Part shown: one piece after another, positions 10,709 through 23,012 of the stretch
Layout: the number at the start of each line of letters is the position of its first letter
How positions within the stretch are numbered: position 1 is the stretch's first letter
Source of the DNA: Macrobrachium rosenbergii
Taxonomy: Eukaryota; Arthropoda; Malacostraca; Decapoda; Palaemonidae
DNA: 64,000 nt
Assembly: GCF_040412425.1 (NCBI RefSeq)
Contig: NC_089742.1
Coordinates: 75,456,125 to 75,520,124 of the forward strand
Reading direction: 5' to 3'
Position numbers and translations under genes: made by a program
The notes under the pieces: model-generated
Told to the model about the DNA's origin: nothing
Databases searched by the model: none
Seen by the model: only the letters and a program-made list of their open reading frames with translations

Positions 10709-11934
10709 AACTTAGAATGGAGTTCTCTAATCCAAATATAACGGGAGATGAGAGAAAATATGCCAGTGATTGGGAGAATAACAAAAGGAGGAAGCCGAGC
10801 GACGGGGCAATTCAGACACAGCAAAGAAAGACAACTTCATGAACAAGAGAAAGGGAACTTCATTGTAAATGATGTGTCGTGTAGGTAATACATAAGAATA
10901 TGATAATGTAAACGGCTGTTATTAGATTGAATATAAAGATTTTATGCACAACAGAGTAATGAAATACTAATTGTAAACCAAACGATTAGCGAGAGAAATT
11001 CTGACGTGCAGTAAATCTGATGAGAATACCATCTAAAGTAGAAAATGCTATATAGACCGACGGAATGCGTGGTTGGAATAAATTGAAAAGTGGTGAAATA
11101 ATGAAAAATGAAAAGATAAGAGGGAGAACACTATATAATAATTCTGCCACGTTTCTTGAAAACAAGGATGAGGTTGTTGTTGGTAGATTAAGCTGGCCTT
11201 GGGCCAACACGGGCTCCTGCTCGTACGAGCAGCCCGCGAAGGATATGAAAGTCATAGGTGAAGACACGCATTTACAGCTACGTAAGAGATAGTCTTATGC
11301 AAGTTGTGATACGTATGTTTACGTAGGCATATTATGAAACATTCTTATTATGTATATTCAGTGACGTGTGTTCAGAGTGCTAGAATATTAAACATATTTG
11401 CATCAGTGAGTTCATGTTGCGTCATAAGCTTTTGCTTTTCAATAGCGCGCTTCTTTTGCCTTCCTTTAGATTTTCAATCATGACATTTCTAAAACTACAC
11501 CATGTTCTGTCATTTCGTATACTGACGATTCAGGTTCGAATTCACATTCATTTTTTGTTCTAAATATTCCTGCCTATCCTGAGCAGAAAGCAAATAAACT
11601 TTACTCTGAAATTTTCTACACTCATACTTCCGTCAAACCACTTGTCACTGCATAGCCAGAGCAGTAACTCCTTTAAATCTTTTATGCAATTTCATAAATT
11701 ATTACTCTAATTCTTAGCAGAGAATTTTCAAAAGGTCTATGAACGTATTTGCCTGAGATATTAATACGGAGATCTAAATCAGAGAACAAGAAATTGCGAT
11801 GCATGATTTCATTCTGCAACTAAAGCATCTGACGAGTCTAGAAAACCTGATTCGATTTTCCTTTGGCCGCGTTAAGGTGCGTCCACACTACACTCATACG
11901 TCATCAACACACGTCGGCAAATTATGCCTATGTA
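10703..11934. other. Unique stretch with a short hairpin
   Basis: A/T-rich unique DNA. GCTGGCCTTGGGCCAACACG near 11192 is followed by a palindromic CTGCTCGTACGAGCAG at about 11217-11232, possibly a single copy of another repeat. No gene is seen. Confidence 0.5.
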
Positions 11935-11945
11935 TATATATATAT

Positions 11946-12037
<92 letters not shown>
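11935..12037. repeat. (TA)n/(TG)n compound microsatellite
   Basis: (TA)n to about 11981 then (TG)n to about 12037. The two plus-strand frames over it are artefacts. Confidence 0.95.
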
Positions 12038-12039
<2 letters not shown>

Positions 12040-12796
12040 CAAAAACAGTTTGAAAACAAGTCAACGACCTTAAGTGAAGAACGAAACATTGGGAAATGCT
12101 GGATCACCGTGAGAGGGGCTGGTTAGGACTACCATTCATTTGTTGGCTTGTATTCAGCCTATTTGTGGTGCGTGTGTGTGTGTGATAAGTTGCCTATGAT
12201 GTTTATGACATGTTTTACAGAAGTGTGGACGGACCCATATGACACAAACTTGCTGCCACGTTTAGTTTGCCAGAGAAACGAATATAGCACTCTTAGTATG
12301 TCCTACAAGTTTTTTTTGGAGAATAGGCACTCTGGCCACGGCAAGGTTGAGACAGGTGGGCAATGGCCATCCCTCAACAGCATAATCCTGTAGCTATGAT
12401 GATGGCGTACCATCGGTATTACCCTCCAGAGCATTGCTGTTTTATTGAAGTAGTCAGTGCAAAGAATTTAATAACGTTGCCCACCCCTATGGGAACTTAA
12501 ATTGAATAGGCTCTGTAAATGAGCTGTTCCTTACCCGCAAGAACACTGCTCTTGACATGATATTCAAGACTGAAGATGTTCACACGTATACGAGTTAGTT
12601 ATAACTGAGCTCTTTAATCAGTGGAGTTACCATTCACAGCACTTTACTGCACCAGTGTTCAATAATACTTTTGAAAAACTTTGACCGTCCACGCATCTTC
12701 AGTGGGACACGACTCAATGTCAATTATAAGGTACTTCATGGGACTGAAGCAACCGTCTTGACTGGCTTTGAACGGGAGGATGTTTTTCATATCAAA
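12038..12796. other. Unique non-coding stretch
   Basis: No repeat family, domain or splice pattern recognised. The frame at 12148-12393 lacks coding character. Confidence 0.5.
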
Positions 12797-13069
12797 TATA
12801 CCTTAGTTTTACCAGACCACTGAGCTGATTAACAGCTCTCCTAGGGCTGGCCCGAAGGATTCACCTTATTTTACGTGGCTAAGAACCAACTGGTTACTTA
12901 GCAACGGGACCTACAGCTTATTGTGGAATCCGAACCACATTATAGCGAGAAATGAATTTCTATCACCAGAAATAAATTCCTCTAAATCTTCATCAGCCGG
13001 CCGGGGAATCGAACTCCAGCCCAGCGAGTGCCAGTCCACAGCTCTACCGACACACCCAACGAAGAGCTA
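12797..13069 (-). mobile_element. tRNA-derived SINE, family B copy 2
   Basis: Reverse orientation. The tail complement CTTAGTTTTACCAGACC is at about 12802, and the tRNA-like head with GGGGAATCGAACTCC and CAGCTCTACCGA lies at about 13003-13050. The body matches copy 1 closely. No convincing target-site duplication is seen. Confidence 0.88.
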
Positions 13070-13303
13070 AAGACTGCCAATCATCTTGCCTGACAGTTTC
13101 AAACAGTTCAAGAGACTTCACTTTCCAACTAGATCAGGGTTTACCATGCCAGTCGCACCTGTCGAAGGCCAGAGAGCTATTGGCCTACAATCATTGTCTC
13201 ATGCACTGGGTGCCTAAATAATCATTCTGTATTTGCCTTCAGGGGGAAGGATCTGGAATATTGTATACTCCGAGGAGTTGAGAAAAGTCATCATGCCTCC
13301 TTT

Positions 13304-13688
13304 TTAGTTTTCTGTAAAAGAAAACTATTGAGATGACTATTTGTCTGTCCGTCTGTACTTTTTATGTCCTCCTTCAGATCTTAAAAACTACTGAGGCTAG
13401 AGGCCTGCCAATTGGTATGTTGACCATCCATCCTCCAATCATCAAACATAACAAATTGCAGTCCTCTATCCTCAGTAGTTTTTATTTTATTTAAGGTTAA
13501 AGTTAGCCATGATCGTGCGTCTGGCACCGCTATAGGTGCCAACAATACAGGCCACCTACGGGCCGTGTCTGAAAGTTTCATGGGCCGCGGCTGAGAGCTT
13601 CATAGGCAGTGGCTAAGAGTTTCACACAGCATTACGCTGTACAGAAAACTCGATTGCGCCGAAGAAACTTAGGCGCATTTTTTTACTT
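13304..13688 (+). mobile_element. Family A element, copy 1
   Basis: Starts TTAGTTTTCTGTAAAAG. The central hairpin arms are ACTGAGGCTAGAGGCCTGCC and its partner near 13460-13480. The 3' part has ACAGAAAACTCGATTGCG then the terminal hairpin GCCGAAGAAACTTAGGCG and a T-run ending near ACTTAT. The 5' TTTTCTG and the sub-terminal CAGAAAA are complementary, an asymmetric inverted-repeat layout. Confidence 0.85.
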
Positions 13689-14606
13689 ATAATTGCAACG
13701 GTCAATTGCACTGACAAACTAGCGCCCTTTTTCCAGACCAGAGCCCTAGAAAAAATAAGTAGAAAGAAGGAAGGAGAGCATGGGTAAACCATGAAGGAAG
13801 CAATAAACCTGCCACTCTTGTGTTAAAGTGCAATGCTAATTTTTCTTGGCTTTACCTGTTTTTTTTTTTTTTTTTTTTGATAGACTACATAGACCAATTT
13901 TTCGTCGCTCTCATCATCATCGCCTCCAACTCCGTGTGACACAAAGGCTTCTGAGAAATTCACGATCCATGTTTTTCATCTAATGTCTTCCGCAAATCTC
14001 CGCTCATACTAGGCCTAGTCTCAAAATTCTCATTCGAGAAGGCTTGAGTCTTCCAGCTGTTCAGGTTCACACCAGAACTTAGATGAGACCAAGGTCTACA
14101 GATTCTATAGACCTTGGCTAAGACTATTACACACTTTCCTCCCAGGAGTTGTACGAAGGACACATCCAAGCTATTCACATTTTCCTTTCATCATTACCTC
14201 CCTACATACGGAACTTTGGTATTTTCCATTAGGATATTATTCCTAGATGTGTCTTATCATCTGACTCCTAACTATTCTTCTTAAAGTTTTATTCTCAAGT
14301 TAAAAAATCTTTTAGATATAGTTTCACTGTAATACATCATTCATGTCCGAAGAAATAAAGATCATAAGAGACTTAAGTATAATCATACTTTCGTAAGCAA
14401 TTTCGATCCATGTGATTTCCATATCTTATTCATCCTGCCGATTGTTGATTCGCCATTTTTAGTACATCACTAAATTCCAACTCAAGATAAGCTATACTCA
14501 ACGTAATTAACCCTTTCTCCATCCTGTGTTATTTCGTCCCTTTGTGCATACTCTGTTGTTCCTACACTCATTTGAGTCCCATCTCTCTAGATACAAGCAC
14601 ATACGT
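13689..14606. other. Unique stretch
   Basis: Contains a T-run at 13859-13878 and unique A/T-rich DNA. The minus-strand frame at 13960-14178 shows no recognisable domain. Confidence 0.5.
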
Positions 14607-14984
14607 ATAACTAATGAGGCTAGAGGGCTGCAAATTGGAATATGAACACAAAACCTCATCCACCCTCCAATCATCAAACATACCAAATTGCAGCTCAAGC
14701 CTCAGTAGTTTTTATTTGATTTAAACCTCTCGTTAGCCATGATCATACGTCTGGCACCACGCTTTAGGTTGTCAGCTTTGGTAACACAGGCCACCTTTTC
14801 TGTAAAGAAAACGACCGTGGCAGAAAGCATTCCAATGGGCTGCGGATTTAAGGTTAGCCATGATCGTACGTCGAGTTTAAACATGGACTGCGGCTGAGAG
14901 TTTCATGGGCCGTGGCTGAGAGTTTTACGGCATTACAGAAAAGAAACTCGATTAGGCCGAAGAATCTTAGGAGCATTTTTATTT
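14607..14984 (+). mobile_element. Family A element, copy 2 (5' truncated, rearranged)
   Basis: Begins within the central hairpin (AATGAGGCTAGAGGGCTGCA) and lacks the 5' terminus. An internal duplication brings TTAGCCATGATC in twice (about 14732 and 14854). The 3' end keeps GGCCGAAGAATCTTAGGAGC and the T-run. Confidence 0.8.
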
Positions 14985-15137
14985 GTTTCTTGGTGAATTT
15001 GCAGTTTTCTAACTCCTGTCACAACGTTTGCACATTTGGTCAAATAAAGGCGCAATCCTCATGAAGTAAAGAAGTGGTCACTCACGTCTCCCACTTAAAG
15101 AATAGAGAAGTAACGTTTCATGGGCCCTGCATAAATG

Positions 15138-15351
15138 ACGTAAAAACTGGGCCGAAGTTTCTTCGGCGCAATCGAGTTTTCTGTACAGCGTATAATGCTG
15201 TATGAAACTCTCAGTCACGGCCCATGAAAGTCTCAGCCGCAGCCCATGAAACTTTCAGCCACTGCCCGCTAGTAGCCTGTGTTGTTGGCACCTGTCATAG
15301 CTAACTTTAACCTTAAAAAAATAAAAACTACCGAGGCTAGAGGGCTGCACT
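15138..15351 (-). mobile_element. Family A element, copy 3 (truncated)
   Basis: Minus-strand 3' half only: terminal hairpin GCCGAAGTTTCTTCGGCG, GAGTTTTCTGTACAGCG and the repeated CCCATGAAAC blocks, ending in the first hairpin arm CCGAGGCTAGAGGGCTGCAC. Confidence 0.85.
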
Positions 15352-15659
15352 TTGCATTGGTGCCTGCACCTCACGAGTTAGTGCTTGGTACTTGCTCTGC
15401 ATAGCATCAGGGGCCACCGAGTCACGCTGCCCAGCTACAAAAGCCTTTCATTTTCTATCATTACCACACATAAGAGTAAGATCAGCTGCGAAACCACTTA
15501 AACGAGCCCTGCGCAATTTCTATGGTTTTTCCGTCTTGCTTTGTTCCAGACGTATTTATTTACTGTTGTGAACAATTCTTGGTTTGCATGCTATTCCTTT
15601 CGTCCTGCCTTATCCTCATCTGGAAATGGGCTTGTTGCGGCGAAATAATCTATAACAAT
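15352..15659. other. Unique stretch
   Basis: Short unique spacer between repeat copies. No gene is seen. Confidence 0.5.
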
Positions 15660-15920
15660 AAAATCCGAATGGATCTTGTTTGTTCTCCCCCGGGTAACAG
15701 TGGGGGAGACATGACCTAGCCATCCTCCCCCTGCAAACCTGTTTGTCCCGCCCGGGTGGGGCAGGGTAGGTAGGGGAACAGAAGGGTAGGGGAGACATCC
15801 ACCCTCCTTCCTGCAAACCTGTTTGTCCTCTCCGATGGGGGCGGGGTAGTTAGGGGATTGGGAGGGGAGGGGAGACAGCAGCGCCGAGTTCCAGCGTGCG
15901 TAGCGCGCACCAACAAGCTC

Positions 15921-15922
<2 letters not shown>
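15660..15922 (+). repeat. Interspersed repeat family D, copy 2
   Basis: Aligns end to end with 5941-6208, with the same internal 70-80 bp units containing TGCAAACCTGTTTGTCC. It ends CACCAACAAGCTCGT and passes directly into (TAA)n. The minus-strand frame across it (15591-16058) is fused to microsatellite and is not a gene. Confidence 0.85.

Positions 15923-15988
<66 letters not shown>
15923..15988. repeat. (TAA)n microsatellite abutting family D
   Basis: About 22 TAA units joined without spacer to the family D end. Confidence 0.95.
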
Positions 15989-15989
<1 letters not shown>

Positions 15990-16132
15990 TCCTCTCGTAG
16001 CCTTCGTTCCAGGATGATGTTCGTAGGTAGCAGAGACCGCAGATTCTTCTTCTTTCACTCTTGTCTTTACAATTTATCTGAGACATCTTATCTGAGCATA
16101 GGTCATCTTTATTCTCTCTTTTTTTATCGTTA

Positions 16133-16180
<48 letters not shown>

Positions 16181-17340
16181 CTAAATGCAAGTTCACAAAA
16201 CCATAAATACGAGAATGGACGGAACAGACTGCGCGTAGATGCAACGATCCTGTAGCAGTTACACTGACTCACTTCTGTCACAAAACAGATAAGGGAAATT
16301 ACTGACCATCCGATATGAAGCTCCGAAGTAGACAGACAGACAGACAAAGGACAGATCGCACTTTGTCGTATATTCGTCACCAGCTTCTAATTTCTCTAAG
16401 AAAGGAGCATAATTTTATTTCCGTGTTTCGTTACTGTTACTTTCTTTTCTGCATCTGGAACTACTCTTACTCCTTATTGATATTAACCTATAAACCCATC
16501 AGGAAGACCTACATTACCACTTAACGACCCTCCACCCCGGCCCCAATATTTGAAGAAATCTGAGATCTCATTCAAACATTTCTTGGTGAGATTTGACTGA
16601 CACCCTCTACAAGTTGAAGAATGGAAGGAGCTACTTCAGTTGTGGGGAGAGACCGGAATTTGAGGAGAGTTGCTTGATGACGGTCCTGCACATAGCTTTA
16701 AAGATACTGGTTTATTAGGATACCACAGTGCTCTGGAATGATCATTATGTTGAACTGACAAATATGTTTGTGCATGCAAATATAAAACTGCGCTTGTGTC
16801 AAGCACTGCCACGTTCGCCCTCTTGCTCAAAAACGTCCATAGCATCAGCGGGTTCAAACAAACTGCTGTTGAAATTGATCGTAAGATAAATTCCCCCCAG
16901 CCCCACCCCTCACCAAAAAAAAAAAAAAATCAGTCGAGGTCTTGCTATACAGAAGATGTTTTGATTGATTAGAAAACTTTTTAGAAATAAATGAACATAA
17001 TACGTCAAAGAAAAAAAAAAAAGAAAAAAAACAAACAAATGAGACAAAGACATATCATTCTTGGCCTATATAGCTCGATGTTTGAATAAAAGATTCGTCT
17101 CCTAGTTCCAGCAGCACAAAGGCACGGCTGGCGCTAACCAGTCTGTCAAGTGTCGCCTTCATGTTCTTTCATTCTTTCTTCCTTTTTTTCTCTCTTTCTT
17201 CCTTTCTTTCTTTTAGGCACCGTTGCGCGTGAAAAGTGACAGTCGTGGGACGACTTGCTATCCTCACACTGCATGTAGGGTACGGGTGCGTTTGTGAACT
17301 TTAGGCAGAAGAGTATCATATGTCGACCAGGGTATACTTA
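15989..17340. other. Unique stretch with (GA)n tract
   Basis: (GA)n at about 16137-16177, poly-A runs near 16914-16929 and 17010-17030, and TTTC-rich sequence near 17165-17215. No gene is seen. Confidence 0.6.
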
Positions 17341-17384
17341 CACATACTGTACACACACACATGCACACATATATATATATATAA

Positions 17385-17444
<60 letters not shown>

Positions 17445-17546
17445 TTATATATATATATGCATATATGTTCATATATATGTATAAATATAAAAATATATAT
17501 ACATATACACATAAATACGTATATATATATATTTATATATATATAA
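17341..17546. repeat. (TA)n-dominated microsatellite cluster
   Basis: CA then imperfect TA/TAAA/TATG repeats. The open frames on both strands are artefacts. Confidence 0.95.
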
Positions 17547-17724
17547 ATTGTAGTCATTAGAGAGTACATAAATGTCCTTCGAATTATTGACAGAACTCAT
17601 AAAACATCCTTTTACAAACTTACTGCTTAGCAACTACTCGTATGTGAAAAAGGGATTAATTCTTATTCTAAGTACAGAACCTGAACTCGAGAGAGATGTG
17701 TGCAGCTGGGTCTACATCAGTTAA

Positions 17725-17855
17725 ATATCTCTTGATAGCCTAACGGATAAAGTTCCTGTCACCGTTGTATTAAAACCGAAAGCCATAGGTTCGAATCTTA
17801 TCCGGGACAGATGCATCCAGGTGCATTATCCCCTCTGTAAAGCCATTTCAACACT
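17725..17855 (+). repeat. tRNA-like sequence, probably a SINE head
   Basis: TAGCCTAACGG (about 17737-17747) fits the RNA polymerase III A box exactly. GGTTCGAATCT (about 17789) fits the B box, and its T-arm ATAGG/CTTAT can pair. The 3' strand CCGGGAC has no complementary acceptor at the 5' side, so it is not an intact tRNA gene. No second copy is in the window. Confidence 0.5.
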
Positions 17856-17949
17856 GAGGGGTATTTATAACTCAACATTTGGAAGTATAAAAAGTACAGT
17901 GTGAAATACTAACAACACTAGTAAATACACTCATGTAAATGCATGTACA

Positions 17950-18899
<950 letters not shown>

Positions 18900-19610
18900 G
18901 GCCGATTATTCACGATCAGGTTTACCTGTCAGTCCACCTATCAGTTCATCGAATCTGGCGTTAAAACTTATGTGTAGACGACAGTTCGTGGGCGGAGTCA
19001 GTCCACTCATCAGAATGGATGAACTGATGGAATCACTCAAAGTTCTTCGGACCGACTGACAGGTGGATCGCTTGTGTGGATGGGTAAGCAATGATTTTAT
19101 GACAGTTCACCACTGGATTTCCCCTGGGAAGGATCTCAGCTGCTCGGGCCAGAATATGAATAAACTATGTTTAGGCCTAATTCTTTTCATTGTTAGATCC
19201 TACAGTGCTAATTGTAGACCATTGTGAGTGCAAATCATTTAATCAAAAATGAAAATAAATATTTCCAAGTGATAAATACAATTTGGTATAGGTCTAGGCT
19301 TCGCGGTCCATTTCATAAATAACTGAACTAAACCACAGTTCTAATTTAAACTTACTCGTTAATATGGCATAAGAGTAGACATCTGTCTTTAATAGGTGAT
19401 AAGTCTTTTAAACCTTTTTCTTCTTTCTTATTATTAAGTGAATTGCTGCAGCAGCTAGTCTATATTGCTTCATTTCCTCAAAAGCCAGTGGAGTTCCCAT
19501 CAGTGCCATGCAGTGTTGCCACAACGAAGGCAAGGCGAGAACTGAGGACGATGACCCGCCAAACGCTCGTGGATGAACTGACAGGTAAACCTGATTATGA
19601 ATACCCGGCC
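18900..19610. mobile_element. PIF/Harbinger-like non-autonomous DNA transposon nested in the RT
   Basis: 711-bp insert with terminal inverted repeats: left GGCCGATTATTCACGATCAG, right the complement of GGCCGGGTATTCATAATCAG, both continuing GTTTACCTGTCAGT. It is flanked by TAA at 18897-18899 and 19611-19613. The 3-bp TWA duplication is typical of PIF/Harbinger. Removing the element plus one TAA joins the RT reading frame with no frame change, confirming boundaries and target. No transposase is seen inside. Confidence 0.9.
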
Positions 19611-21020
19611 TAAGACTAGCAGAGGTTAACATCAGGAGAGGAATCTTTCAAGACGACTCGCTGTCCCCACTACTCTTCATAGTAGCCATGATTCCCATGA
19701 CAAAAGTACTGCAGGTGATGGATGTTGGGTAACAACTCAAGAAAGGGAGCAACAGAATTAACCATCTTATGTTCATGGACGATACCAAGCTGTATGGTAA
19801 GAGCATCAAGGAAATAGATACCCTAGTCCAGACTGTAATGATTGTATCTGGGGACACTCAAGTCAAAACTCAACATCGGAAACATGAAAGCCATAAACGC
19901 ATGGGCAGTACTAGTAATCAGATACAGCGCAGGAGTAGTGGAGTGGACGAAGGCTGAACTCCGCAGCATAGACCAGTAAACAAGGAAACACATGACATAC
20001 TCAAAGCACTACATTCAAGAGCAATAAAGACAGACTATACATAACACGAAAGGAAGGAGGGAGAGGTCTACTAAACATAGAGAACTGCATCAACATCGAG
20101 AGCAAAGCACTGGGGTAATACCTGAAAACCTGTGAAGACGAGTGACTAAGGAGTGCACATGGGAAGAAGGACTGATAAAAGTAGACGAAGACCCAAAAAT
20201 ATACAGAGACAGGAGAATGAAAAGCAGACCAGAGAAATGGCACAGCAAACCAATGCACGGACAGTACATGAGATAGACTAAAGAGCTGGCCAGCAACGAA
20301 ACGTGGTAATGGCTACAGAGGGGAAAACTCAAGAAGGAAACAGAAGGAATGGTAACAGCGGCCCAAGATCAGGCCTTAAGAACCAGATATGTCCGAGGAA
20401 CAATAGGTGGAAATAACATCTCGTCCATATGCAGGAAGTGCAATATGAAAGACGAAACCATAAACCACATAGCAAACGAAAGTCCGATGCTTGCGCAGAA
20501 CCAGTACAAAAAGAGGCATGATTCAGTAGCAAAAGCCCTCCACTGGAGCCTGTGCAAGAAACACCAACTAGCTTGCAGTAATAAGTGGTACAAACACCAA
20601 CCTGAGGGAGTGATAGAAAATAATCAGGCAAAGATCTCTGGGACTATGGTATCAGAACAGATATGGTGATACGTGCCAATAGACCAGACTTGATGCTGAT
20701 TGACAAAATCAAGAAGAAAGTATCACTCACTGATGTCACATTACCATGGTACACCAGAGTAAATGAGAAAGAAAGACCTGAAAATAGAAATAAGAAAGAA
20801 ATGGGATATGCCAGTGGAAATTGTTCCCATAATCATAGGAACATTAGGCACGATCCCAAAATCCCTGAAAAGGAACCTGGAAAAACTAGATGCCGAAGTA
20901 GCTCCAGGACTAAGGCAGAAGAGCGTGCTATTAGAAACAGCGCACACAGTGAGAAAAGTGGTAGACTCCTAAGGAGGCAGGATGCAACCCGGAACCCCAC
21001 ACTATAAATACCACCCAGTC
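19611..21020 (+). pseudogene. R2-like non-LTR retrotransposon pseudogene, 3' part (RT end, zinc knuckle, endonuclease)
   Basis: Resumes after the insertion with RRGIFQDDSLSPLLF (the usual QGD is QDD), then FMDDTKLYG (about 19772), the RT active-site box. Sequence then jumps to MKAINAWAV and SAGVVEWTKAELRSIDQ, about 80 residues sooner than expected, so an internal deletion is likely. After several stops the C-terminus shows GGRGLLNIENC, a zinc-binding ICRKCNMKDETINHIANES whose last Cys is Ser, an endonuclease-like RPDLMLIDKIKKKVSLTDV (about 20680-20736) and the ending LLETAHTVRKVVDS (about 20928-20969). At least three frames are used. A TAA-rich tail follows 21020. Confidence 0.88.
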
Positions 21021-21187
21021 GAATAGGATGACTGAGATGGATAAAAAAAAAGTAATAATGGTGATAATAGTAATAATATTTACTCTTATTATTGCTGTCT
21101 GTTCATATTTTGAAAGCTCTACACATTTCGTTGAATTAAAAGATGAAAGTGCCAAAGGAAATATTCAATTTAGCGTTTGGTGAATTC

Positions 21188-21240
<53 letters not shown>

Positions 21241-22187
21241 GCCTGCGAGACTGGATATCCCCAGAGTCTGTATTGACGATAACGTATAAAATCTACCGAG
21301 AACAATCACCGAGGCCTCTGCCATTAGACAGATATTAGACAAGGGGGCGGACGTACTTGATTTCATGAACGACTTTACTTATACGCCAAAATGCGTCAGG
21401 AAACACGATACATCATGGTGTCATATACTAAAACAATCTGTATCGCGAAAAGGCACGGCTCTGATTCTCAGTTTACAGCGTGTCAAAAAGATAACGAGAC
21501 ATTCGGGCTTGAGGGGACGCCGAATTTTTGGTTAACTCTTGGTTGAGATGGCGACGCTCTTCAGTGAGAATTCTGTAAGCACTTTTTTTTATTTTTAGCT
21601 TTCGTTTTCCTAATAAGAGGGGATATACTGGAAAAAATAATAACGCATAACAATCTTGATTCTTAAAAACAGTTGAAGGAAAGGATAGTAGAAGGAAATC
21701 TTAACAAAAGAGATCGGCTAAACTTAATGACAACCGAGGCTTTTGAATCCTCAAAACTTTAATTTACGGTATAGACGTTTGCGAAGACGACAGAAACATT
21801 TGCAAACTGCTTATATAAGTATAGATGAAGTTCTCTGAAGGAAGACTTATGAACCAAAAAACTGAGGAAAATATGACTCAGAGGGTTAATAAAACACAGA
21901 ACTCAGGCAACTAGATAAGTTAAAGGAAATTAAGGTTCTCTAACAAAGAGTGACTTAGCGGCTCTCTCAAAACAAGATACTTCTCAGCTTGTCTCCCAGT
22001 GTGACACAAGCTACGCCTTGAAACTGAGATAAACGTAAATGATGGAGACCCTAACAAAAAAAACATTTCCTTTGGTTCTAAGCATGAAAAAAGAAATGGA
22101 GAAATAAAATTATACGGGAATAGTGTTGGTCATTACTTTTTGAGCAAAAACATTATTCATGGATGCATCTAAAGTGCCTATGGAGTG
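21021..22187. other. Retroelement tail and unique DNA
   Basis: AATAATGGTGATAATAG-type sequence after 21040 may be the decayed tail of the preceding retrotransposon. (CT)n at about 21191-21238. The rest is unique, with no gene seen. Confidence 0.5.
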
Positions 22188-22291
22188 CTTGGCTGGAACG
22201 AATTTTTAAAATTTCTTAAAAAATATTTACATTTGCAACATTTATAGAGGACGCGTTTAGTTTCTCAGGAATGGTGTAGAGACACAGGTGC

Positions 22292-22366
<75 letters not shown>

Positions 22367-22474
22367 ATACGAGTGTCTGATAACTGGTTCAGATGTGAAA
22401 GGTGAGATTTACCTAAAATAGGAACACACAAATATATACATATATATGTGTGTGCAAGTGTGTGTATTATATAT

Positions 22475-22567
<93 letters not shown>

Positions 22568-22668
22568 CACACACGCAGGCACACACACACATATATATGT
22601 ATATATTTGTGTTCCTATTTTAGGTAAATCTTACCTTCACATCTGAACCAGTTATCAGACACTCGTGA

Positions 22669-22708
<40 letters not shown>

Positions 22709-22819
22709 TATTGTTAATGAGTGCACGTGTGTCTTTACACCATTCCTGAGAAACTAAACGCGTCCTCTATAAATGTTGCAAATGTAAATATTAAAAAAAA
22801 AAAATCGTTCCAGCAACGA
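22188..22819. repeat. 630-bp imperfect palindrome centred on (AT)n
   Basis: The left arm from TGGCTGGAACGA through ACATTTATAGAGGACGCGTT, an (AG)n tract, TCTGATAACTGGTTCAGATG and ACCTAAAATAGGAACACA is repeated in inverted order on the right, down to TCGTTCCAGC near 22815. The centre is (AT)n at 22480-22563. The arms differ by small indels and SSR length, so the structure is not a recent perfect copy. Confidence 0.85.
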
Positions 22820-22833
22820 AAGGTTGGTTTTAA

Positions 22834-22866
<33 letters not shown>

Positions 22867-22867
22867 G

Positions 22868-22961
<94 letters not shown>

Positions 22962-23012
22962 CAGATAGATAGATAGATATTGTTATAACCAACCTTTCTT
23001 CTTTCAAGAGGC
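22815..23012. repeat. (TATC)n/(GATA)n palindrome with matching unique ends
   Basis: GAAAGGTTGGTTTTAATATC on the left and its near-complement GATATTGTTATAACCAACCTTTC on the right enclose (TATC)n turning into (GATA)n at about 22918. It directly abuts the preceding palindrome. Confidence 0.9.

Noticed and set aside
13304..15351. LTR retrotransposon suggested by repeated family A copies in this interval
   Set aside because: The copies are individually truncated, in mixed orientation, and occur alone elsewhere. No gag or pol lies between them.
17732..17812. Functional tRNA gene
   Set aside because: A and B boxes fit but no acceptor stem can form, so a SINE head is more likely.
22839..22976. CRISPR-like regular repeats
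   Set aside because: The TATC/GATA arrays have no spacers. No array with repeat-spacer structure exists in the window.
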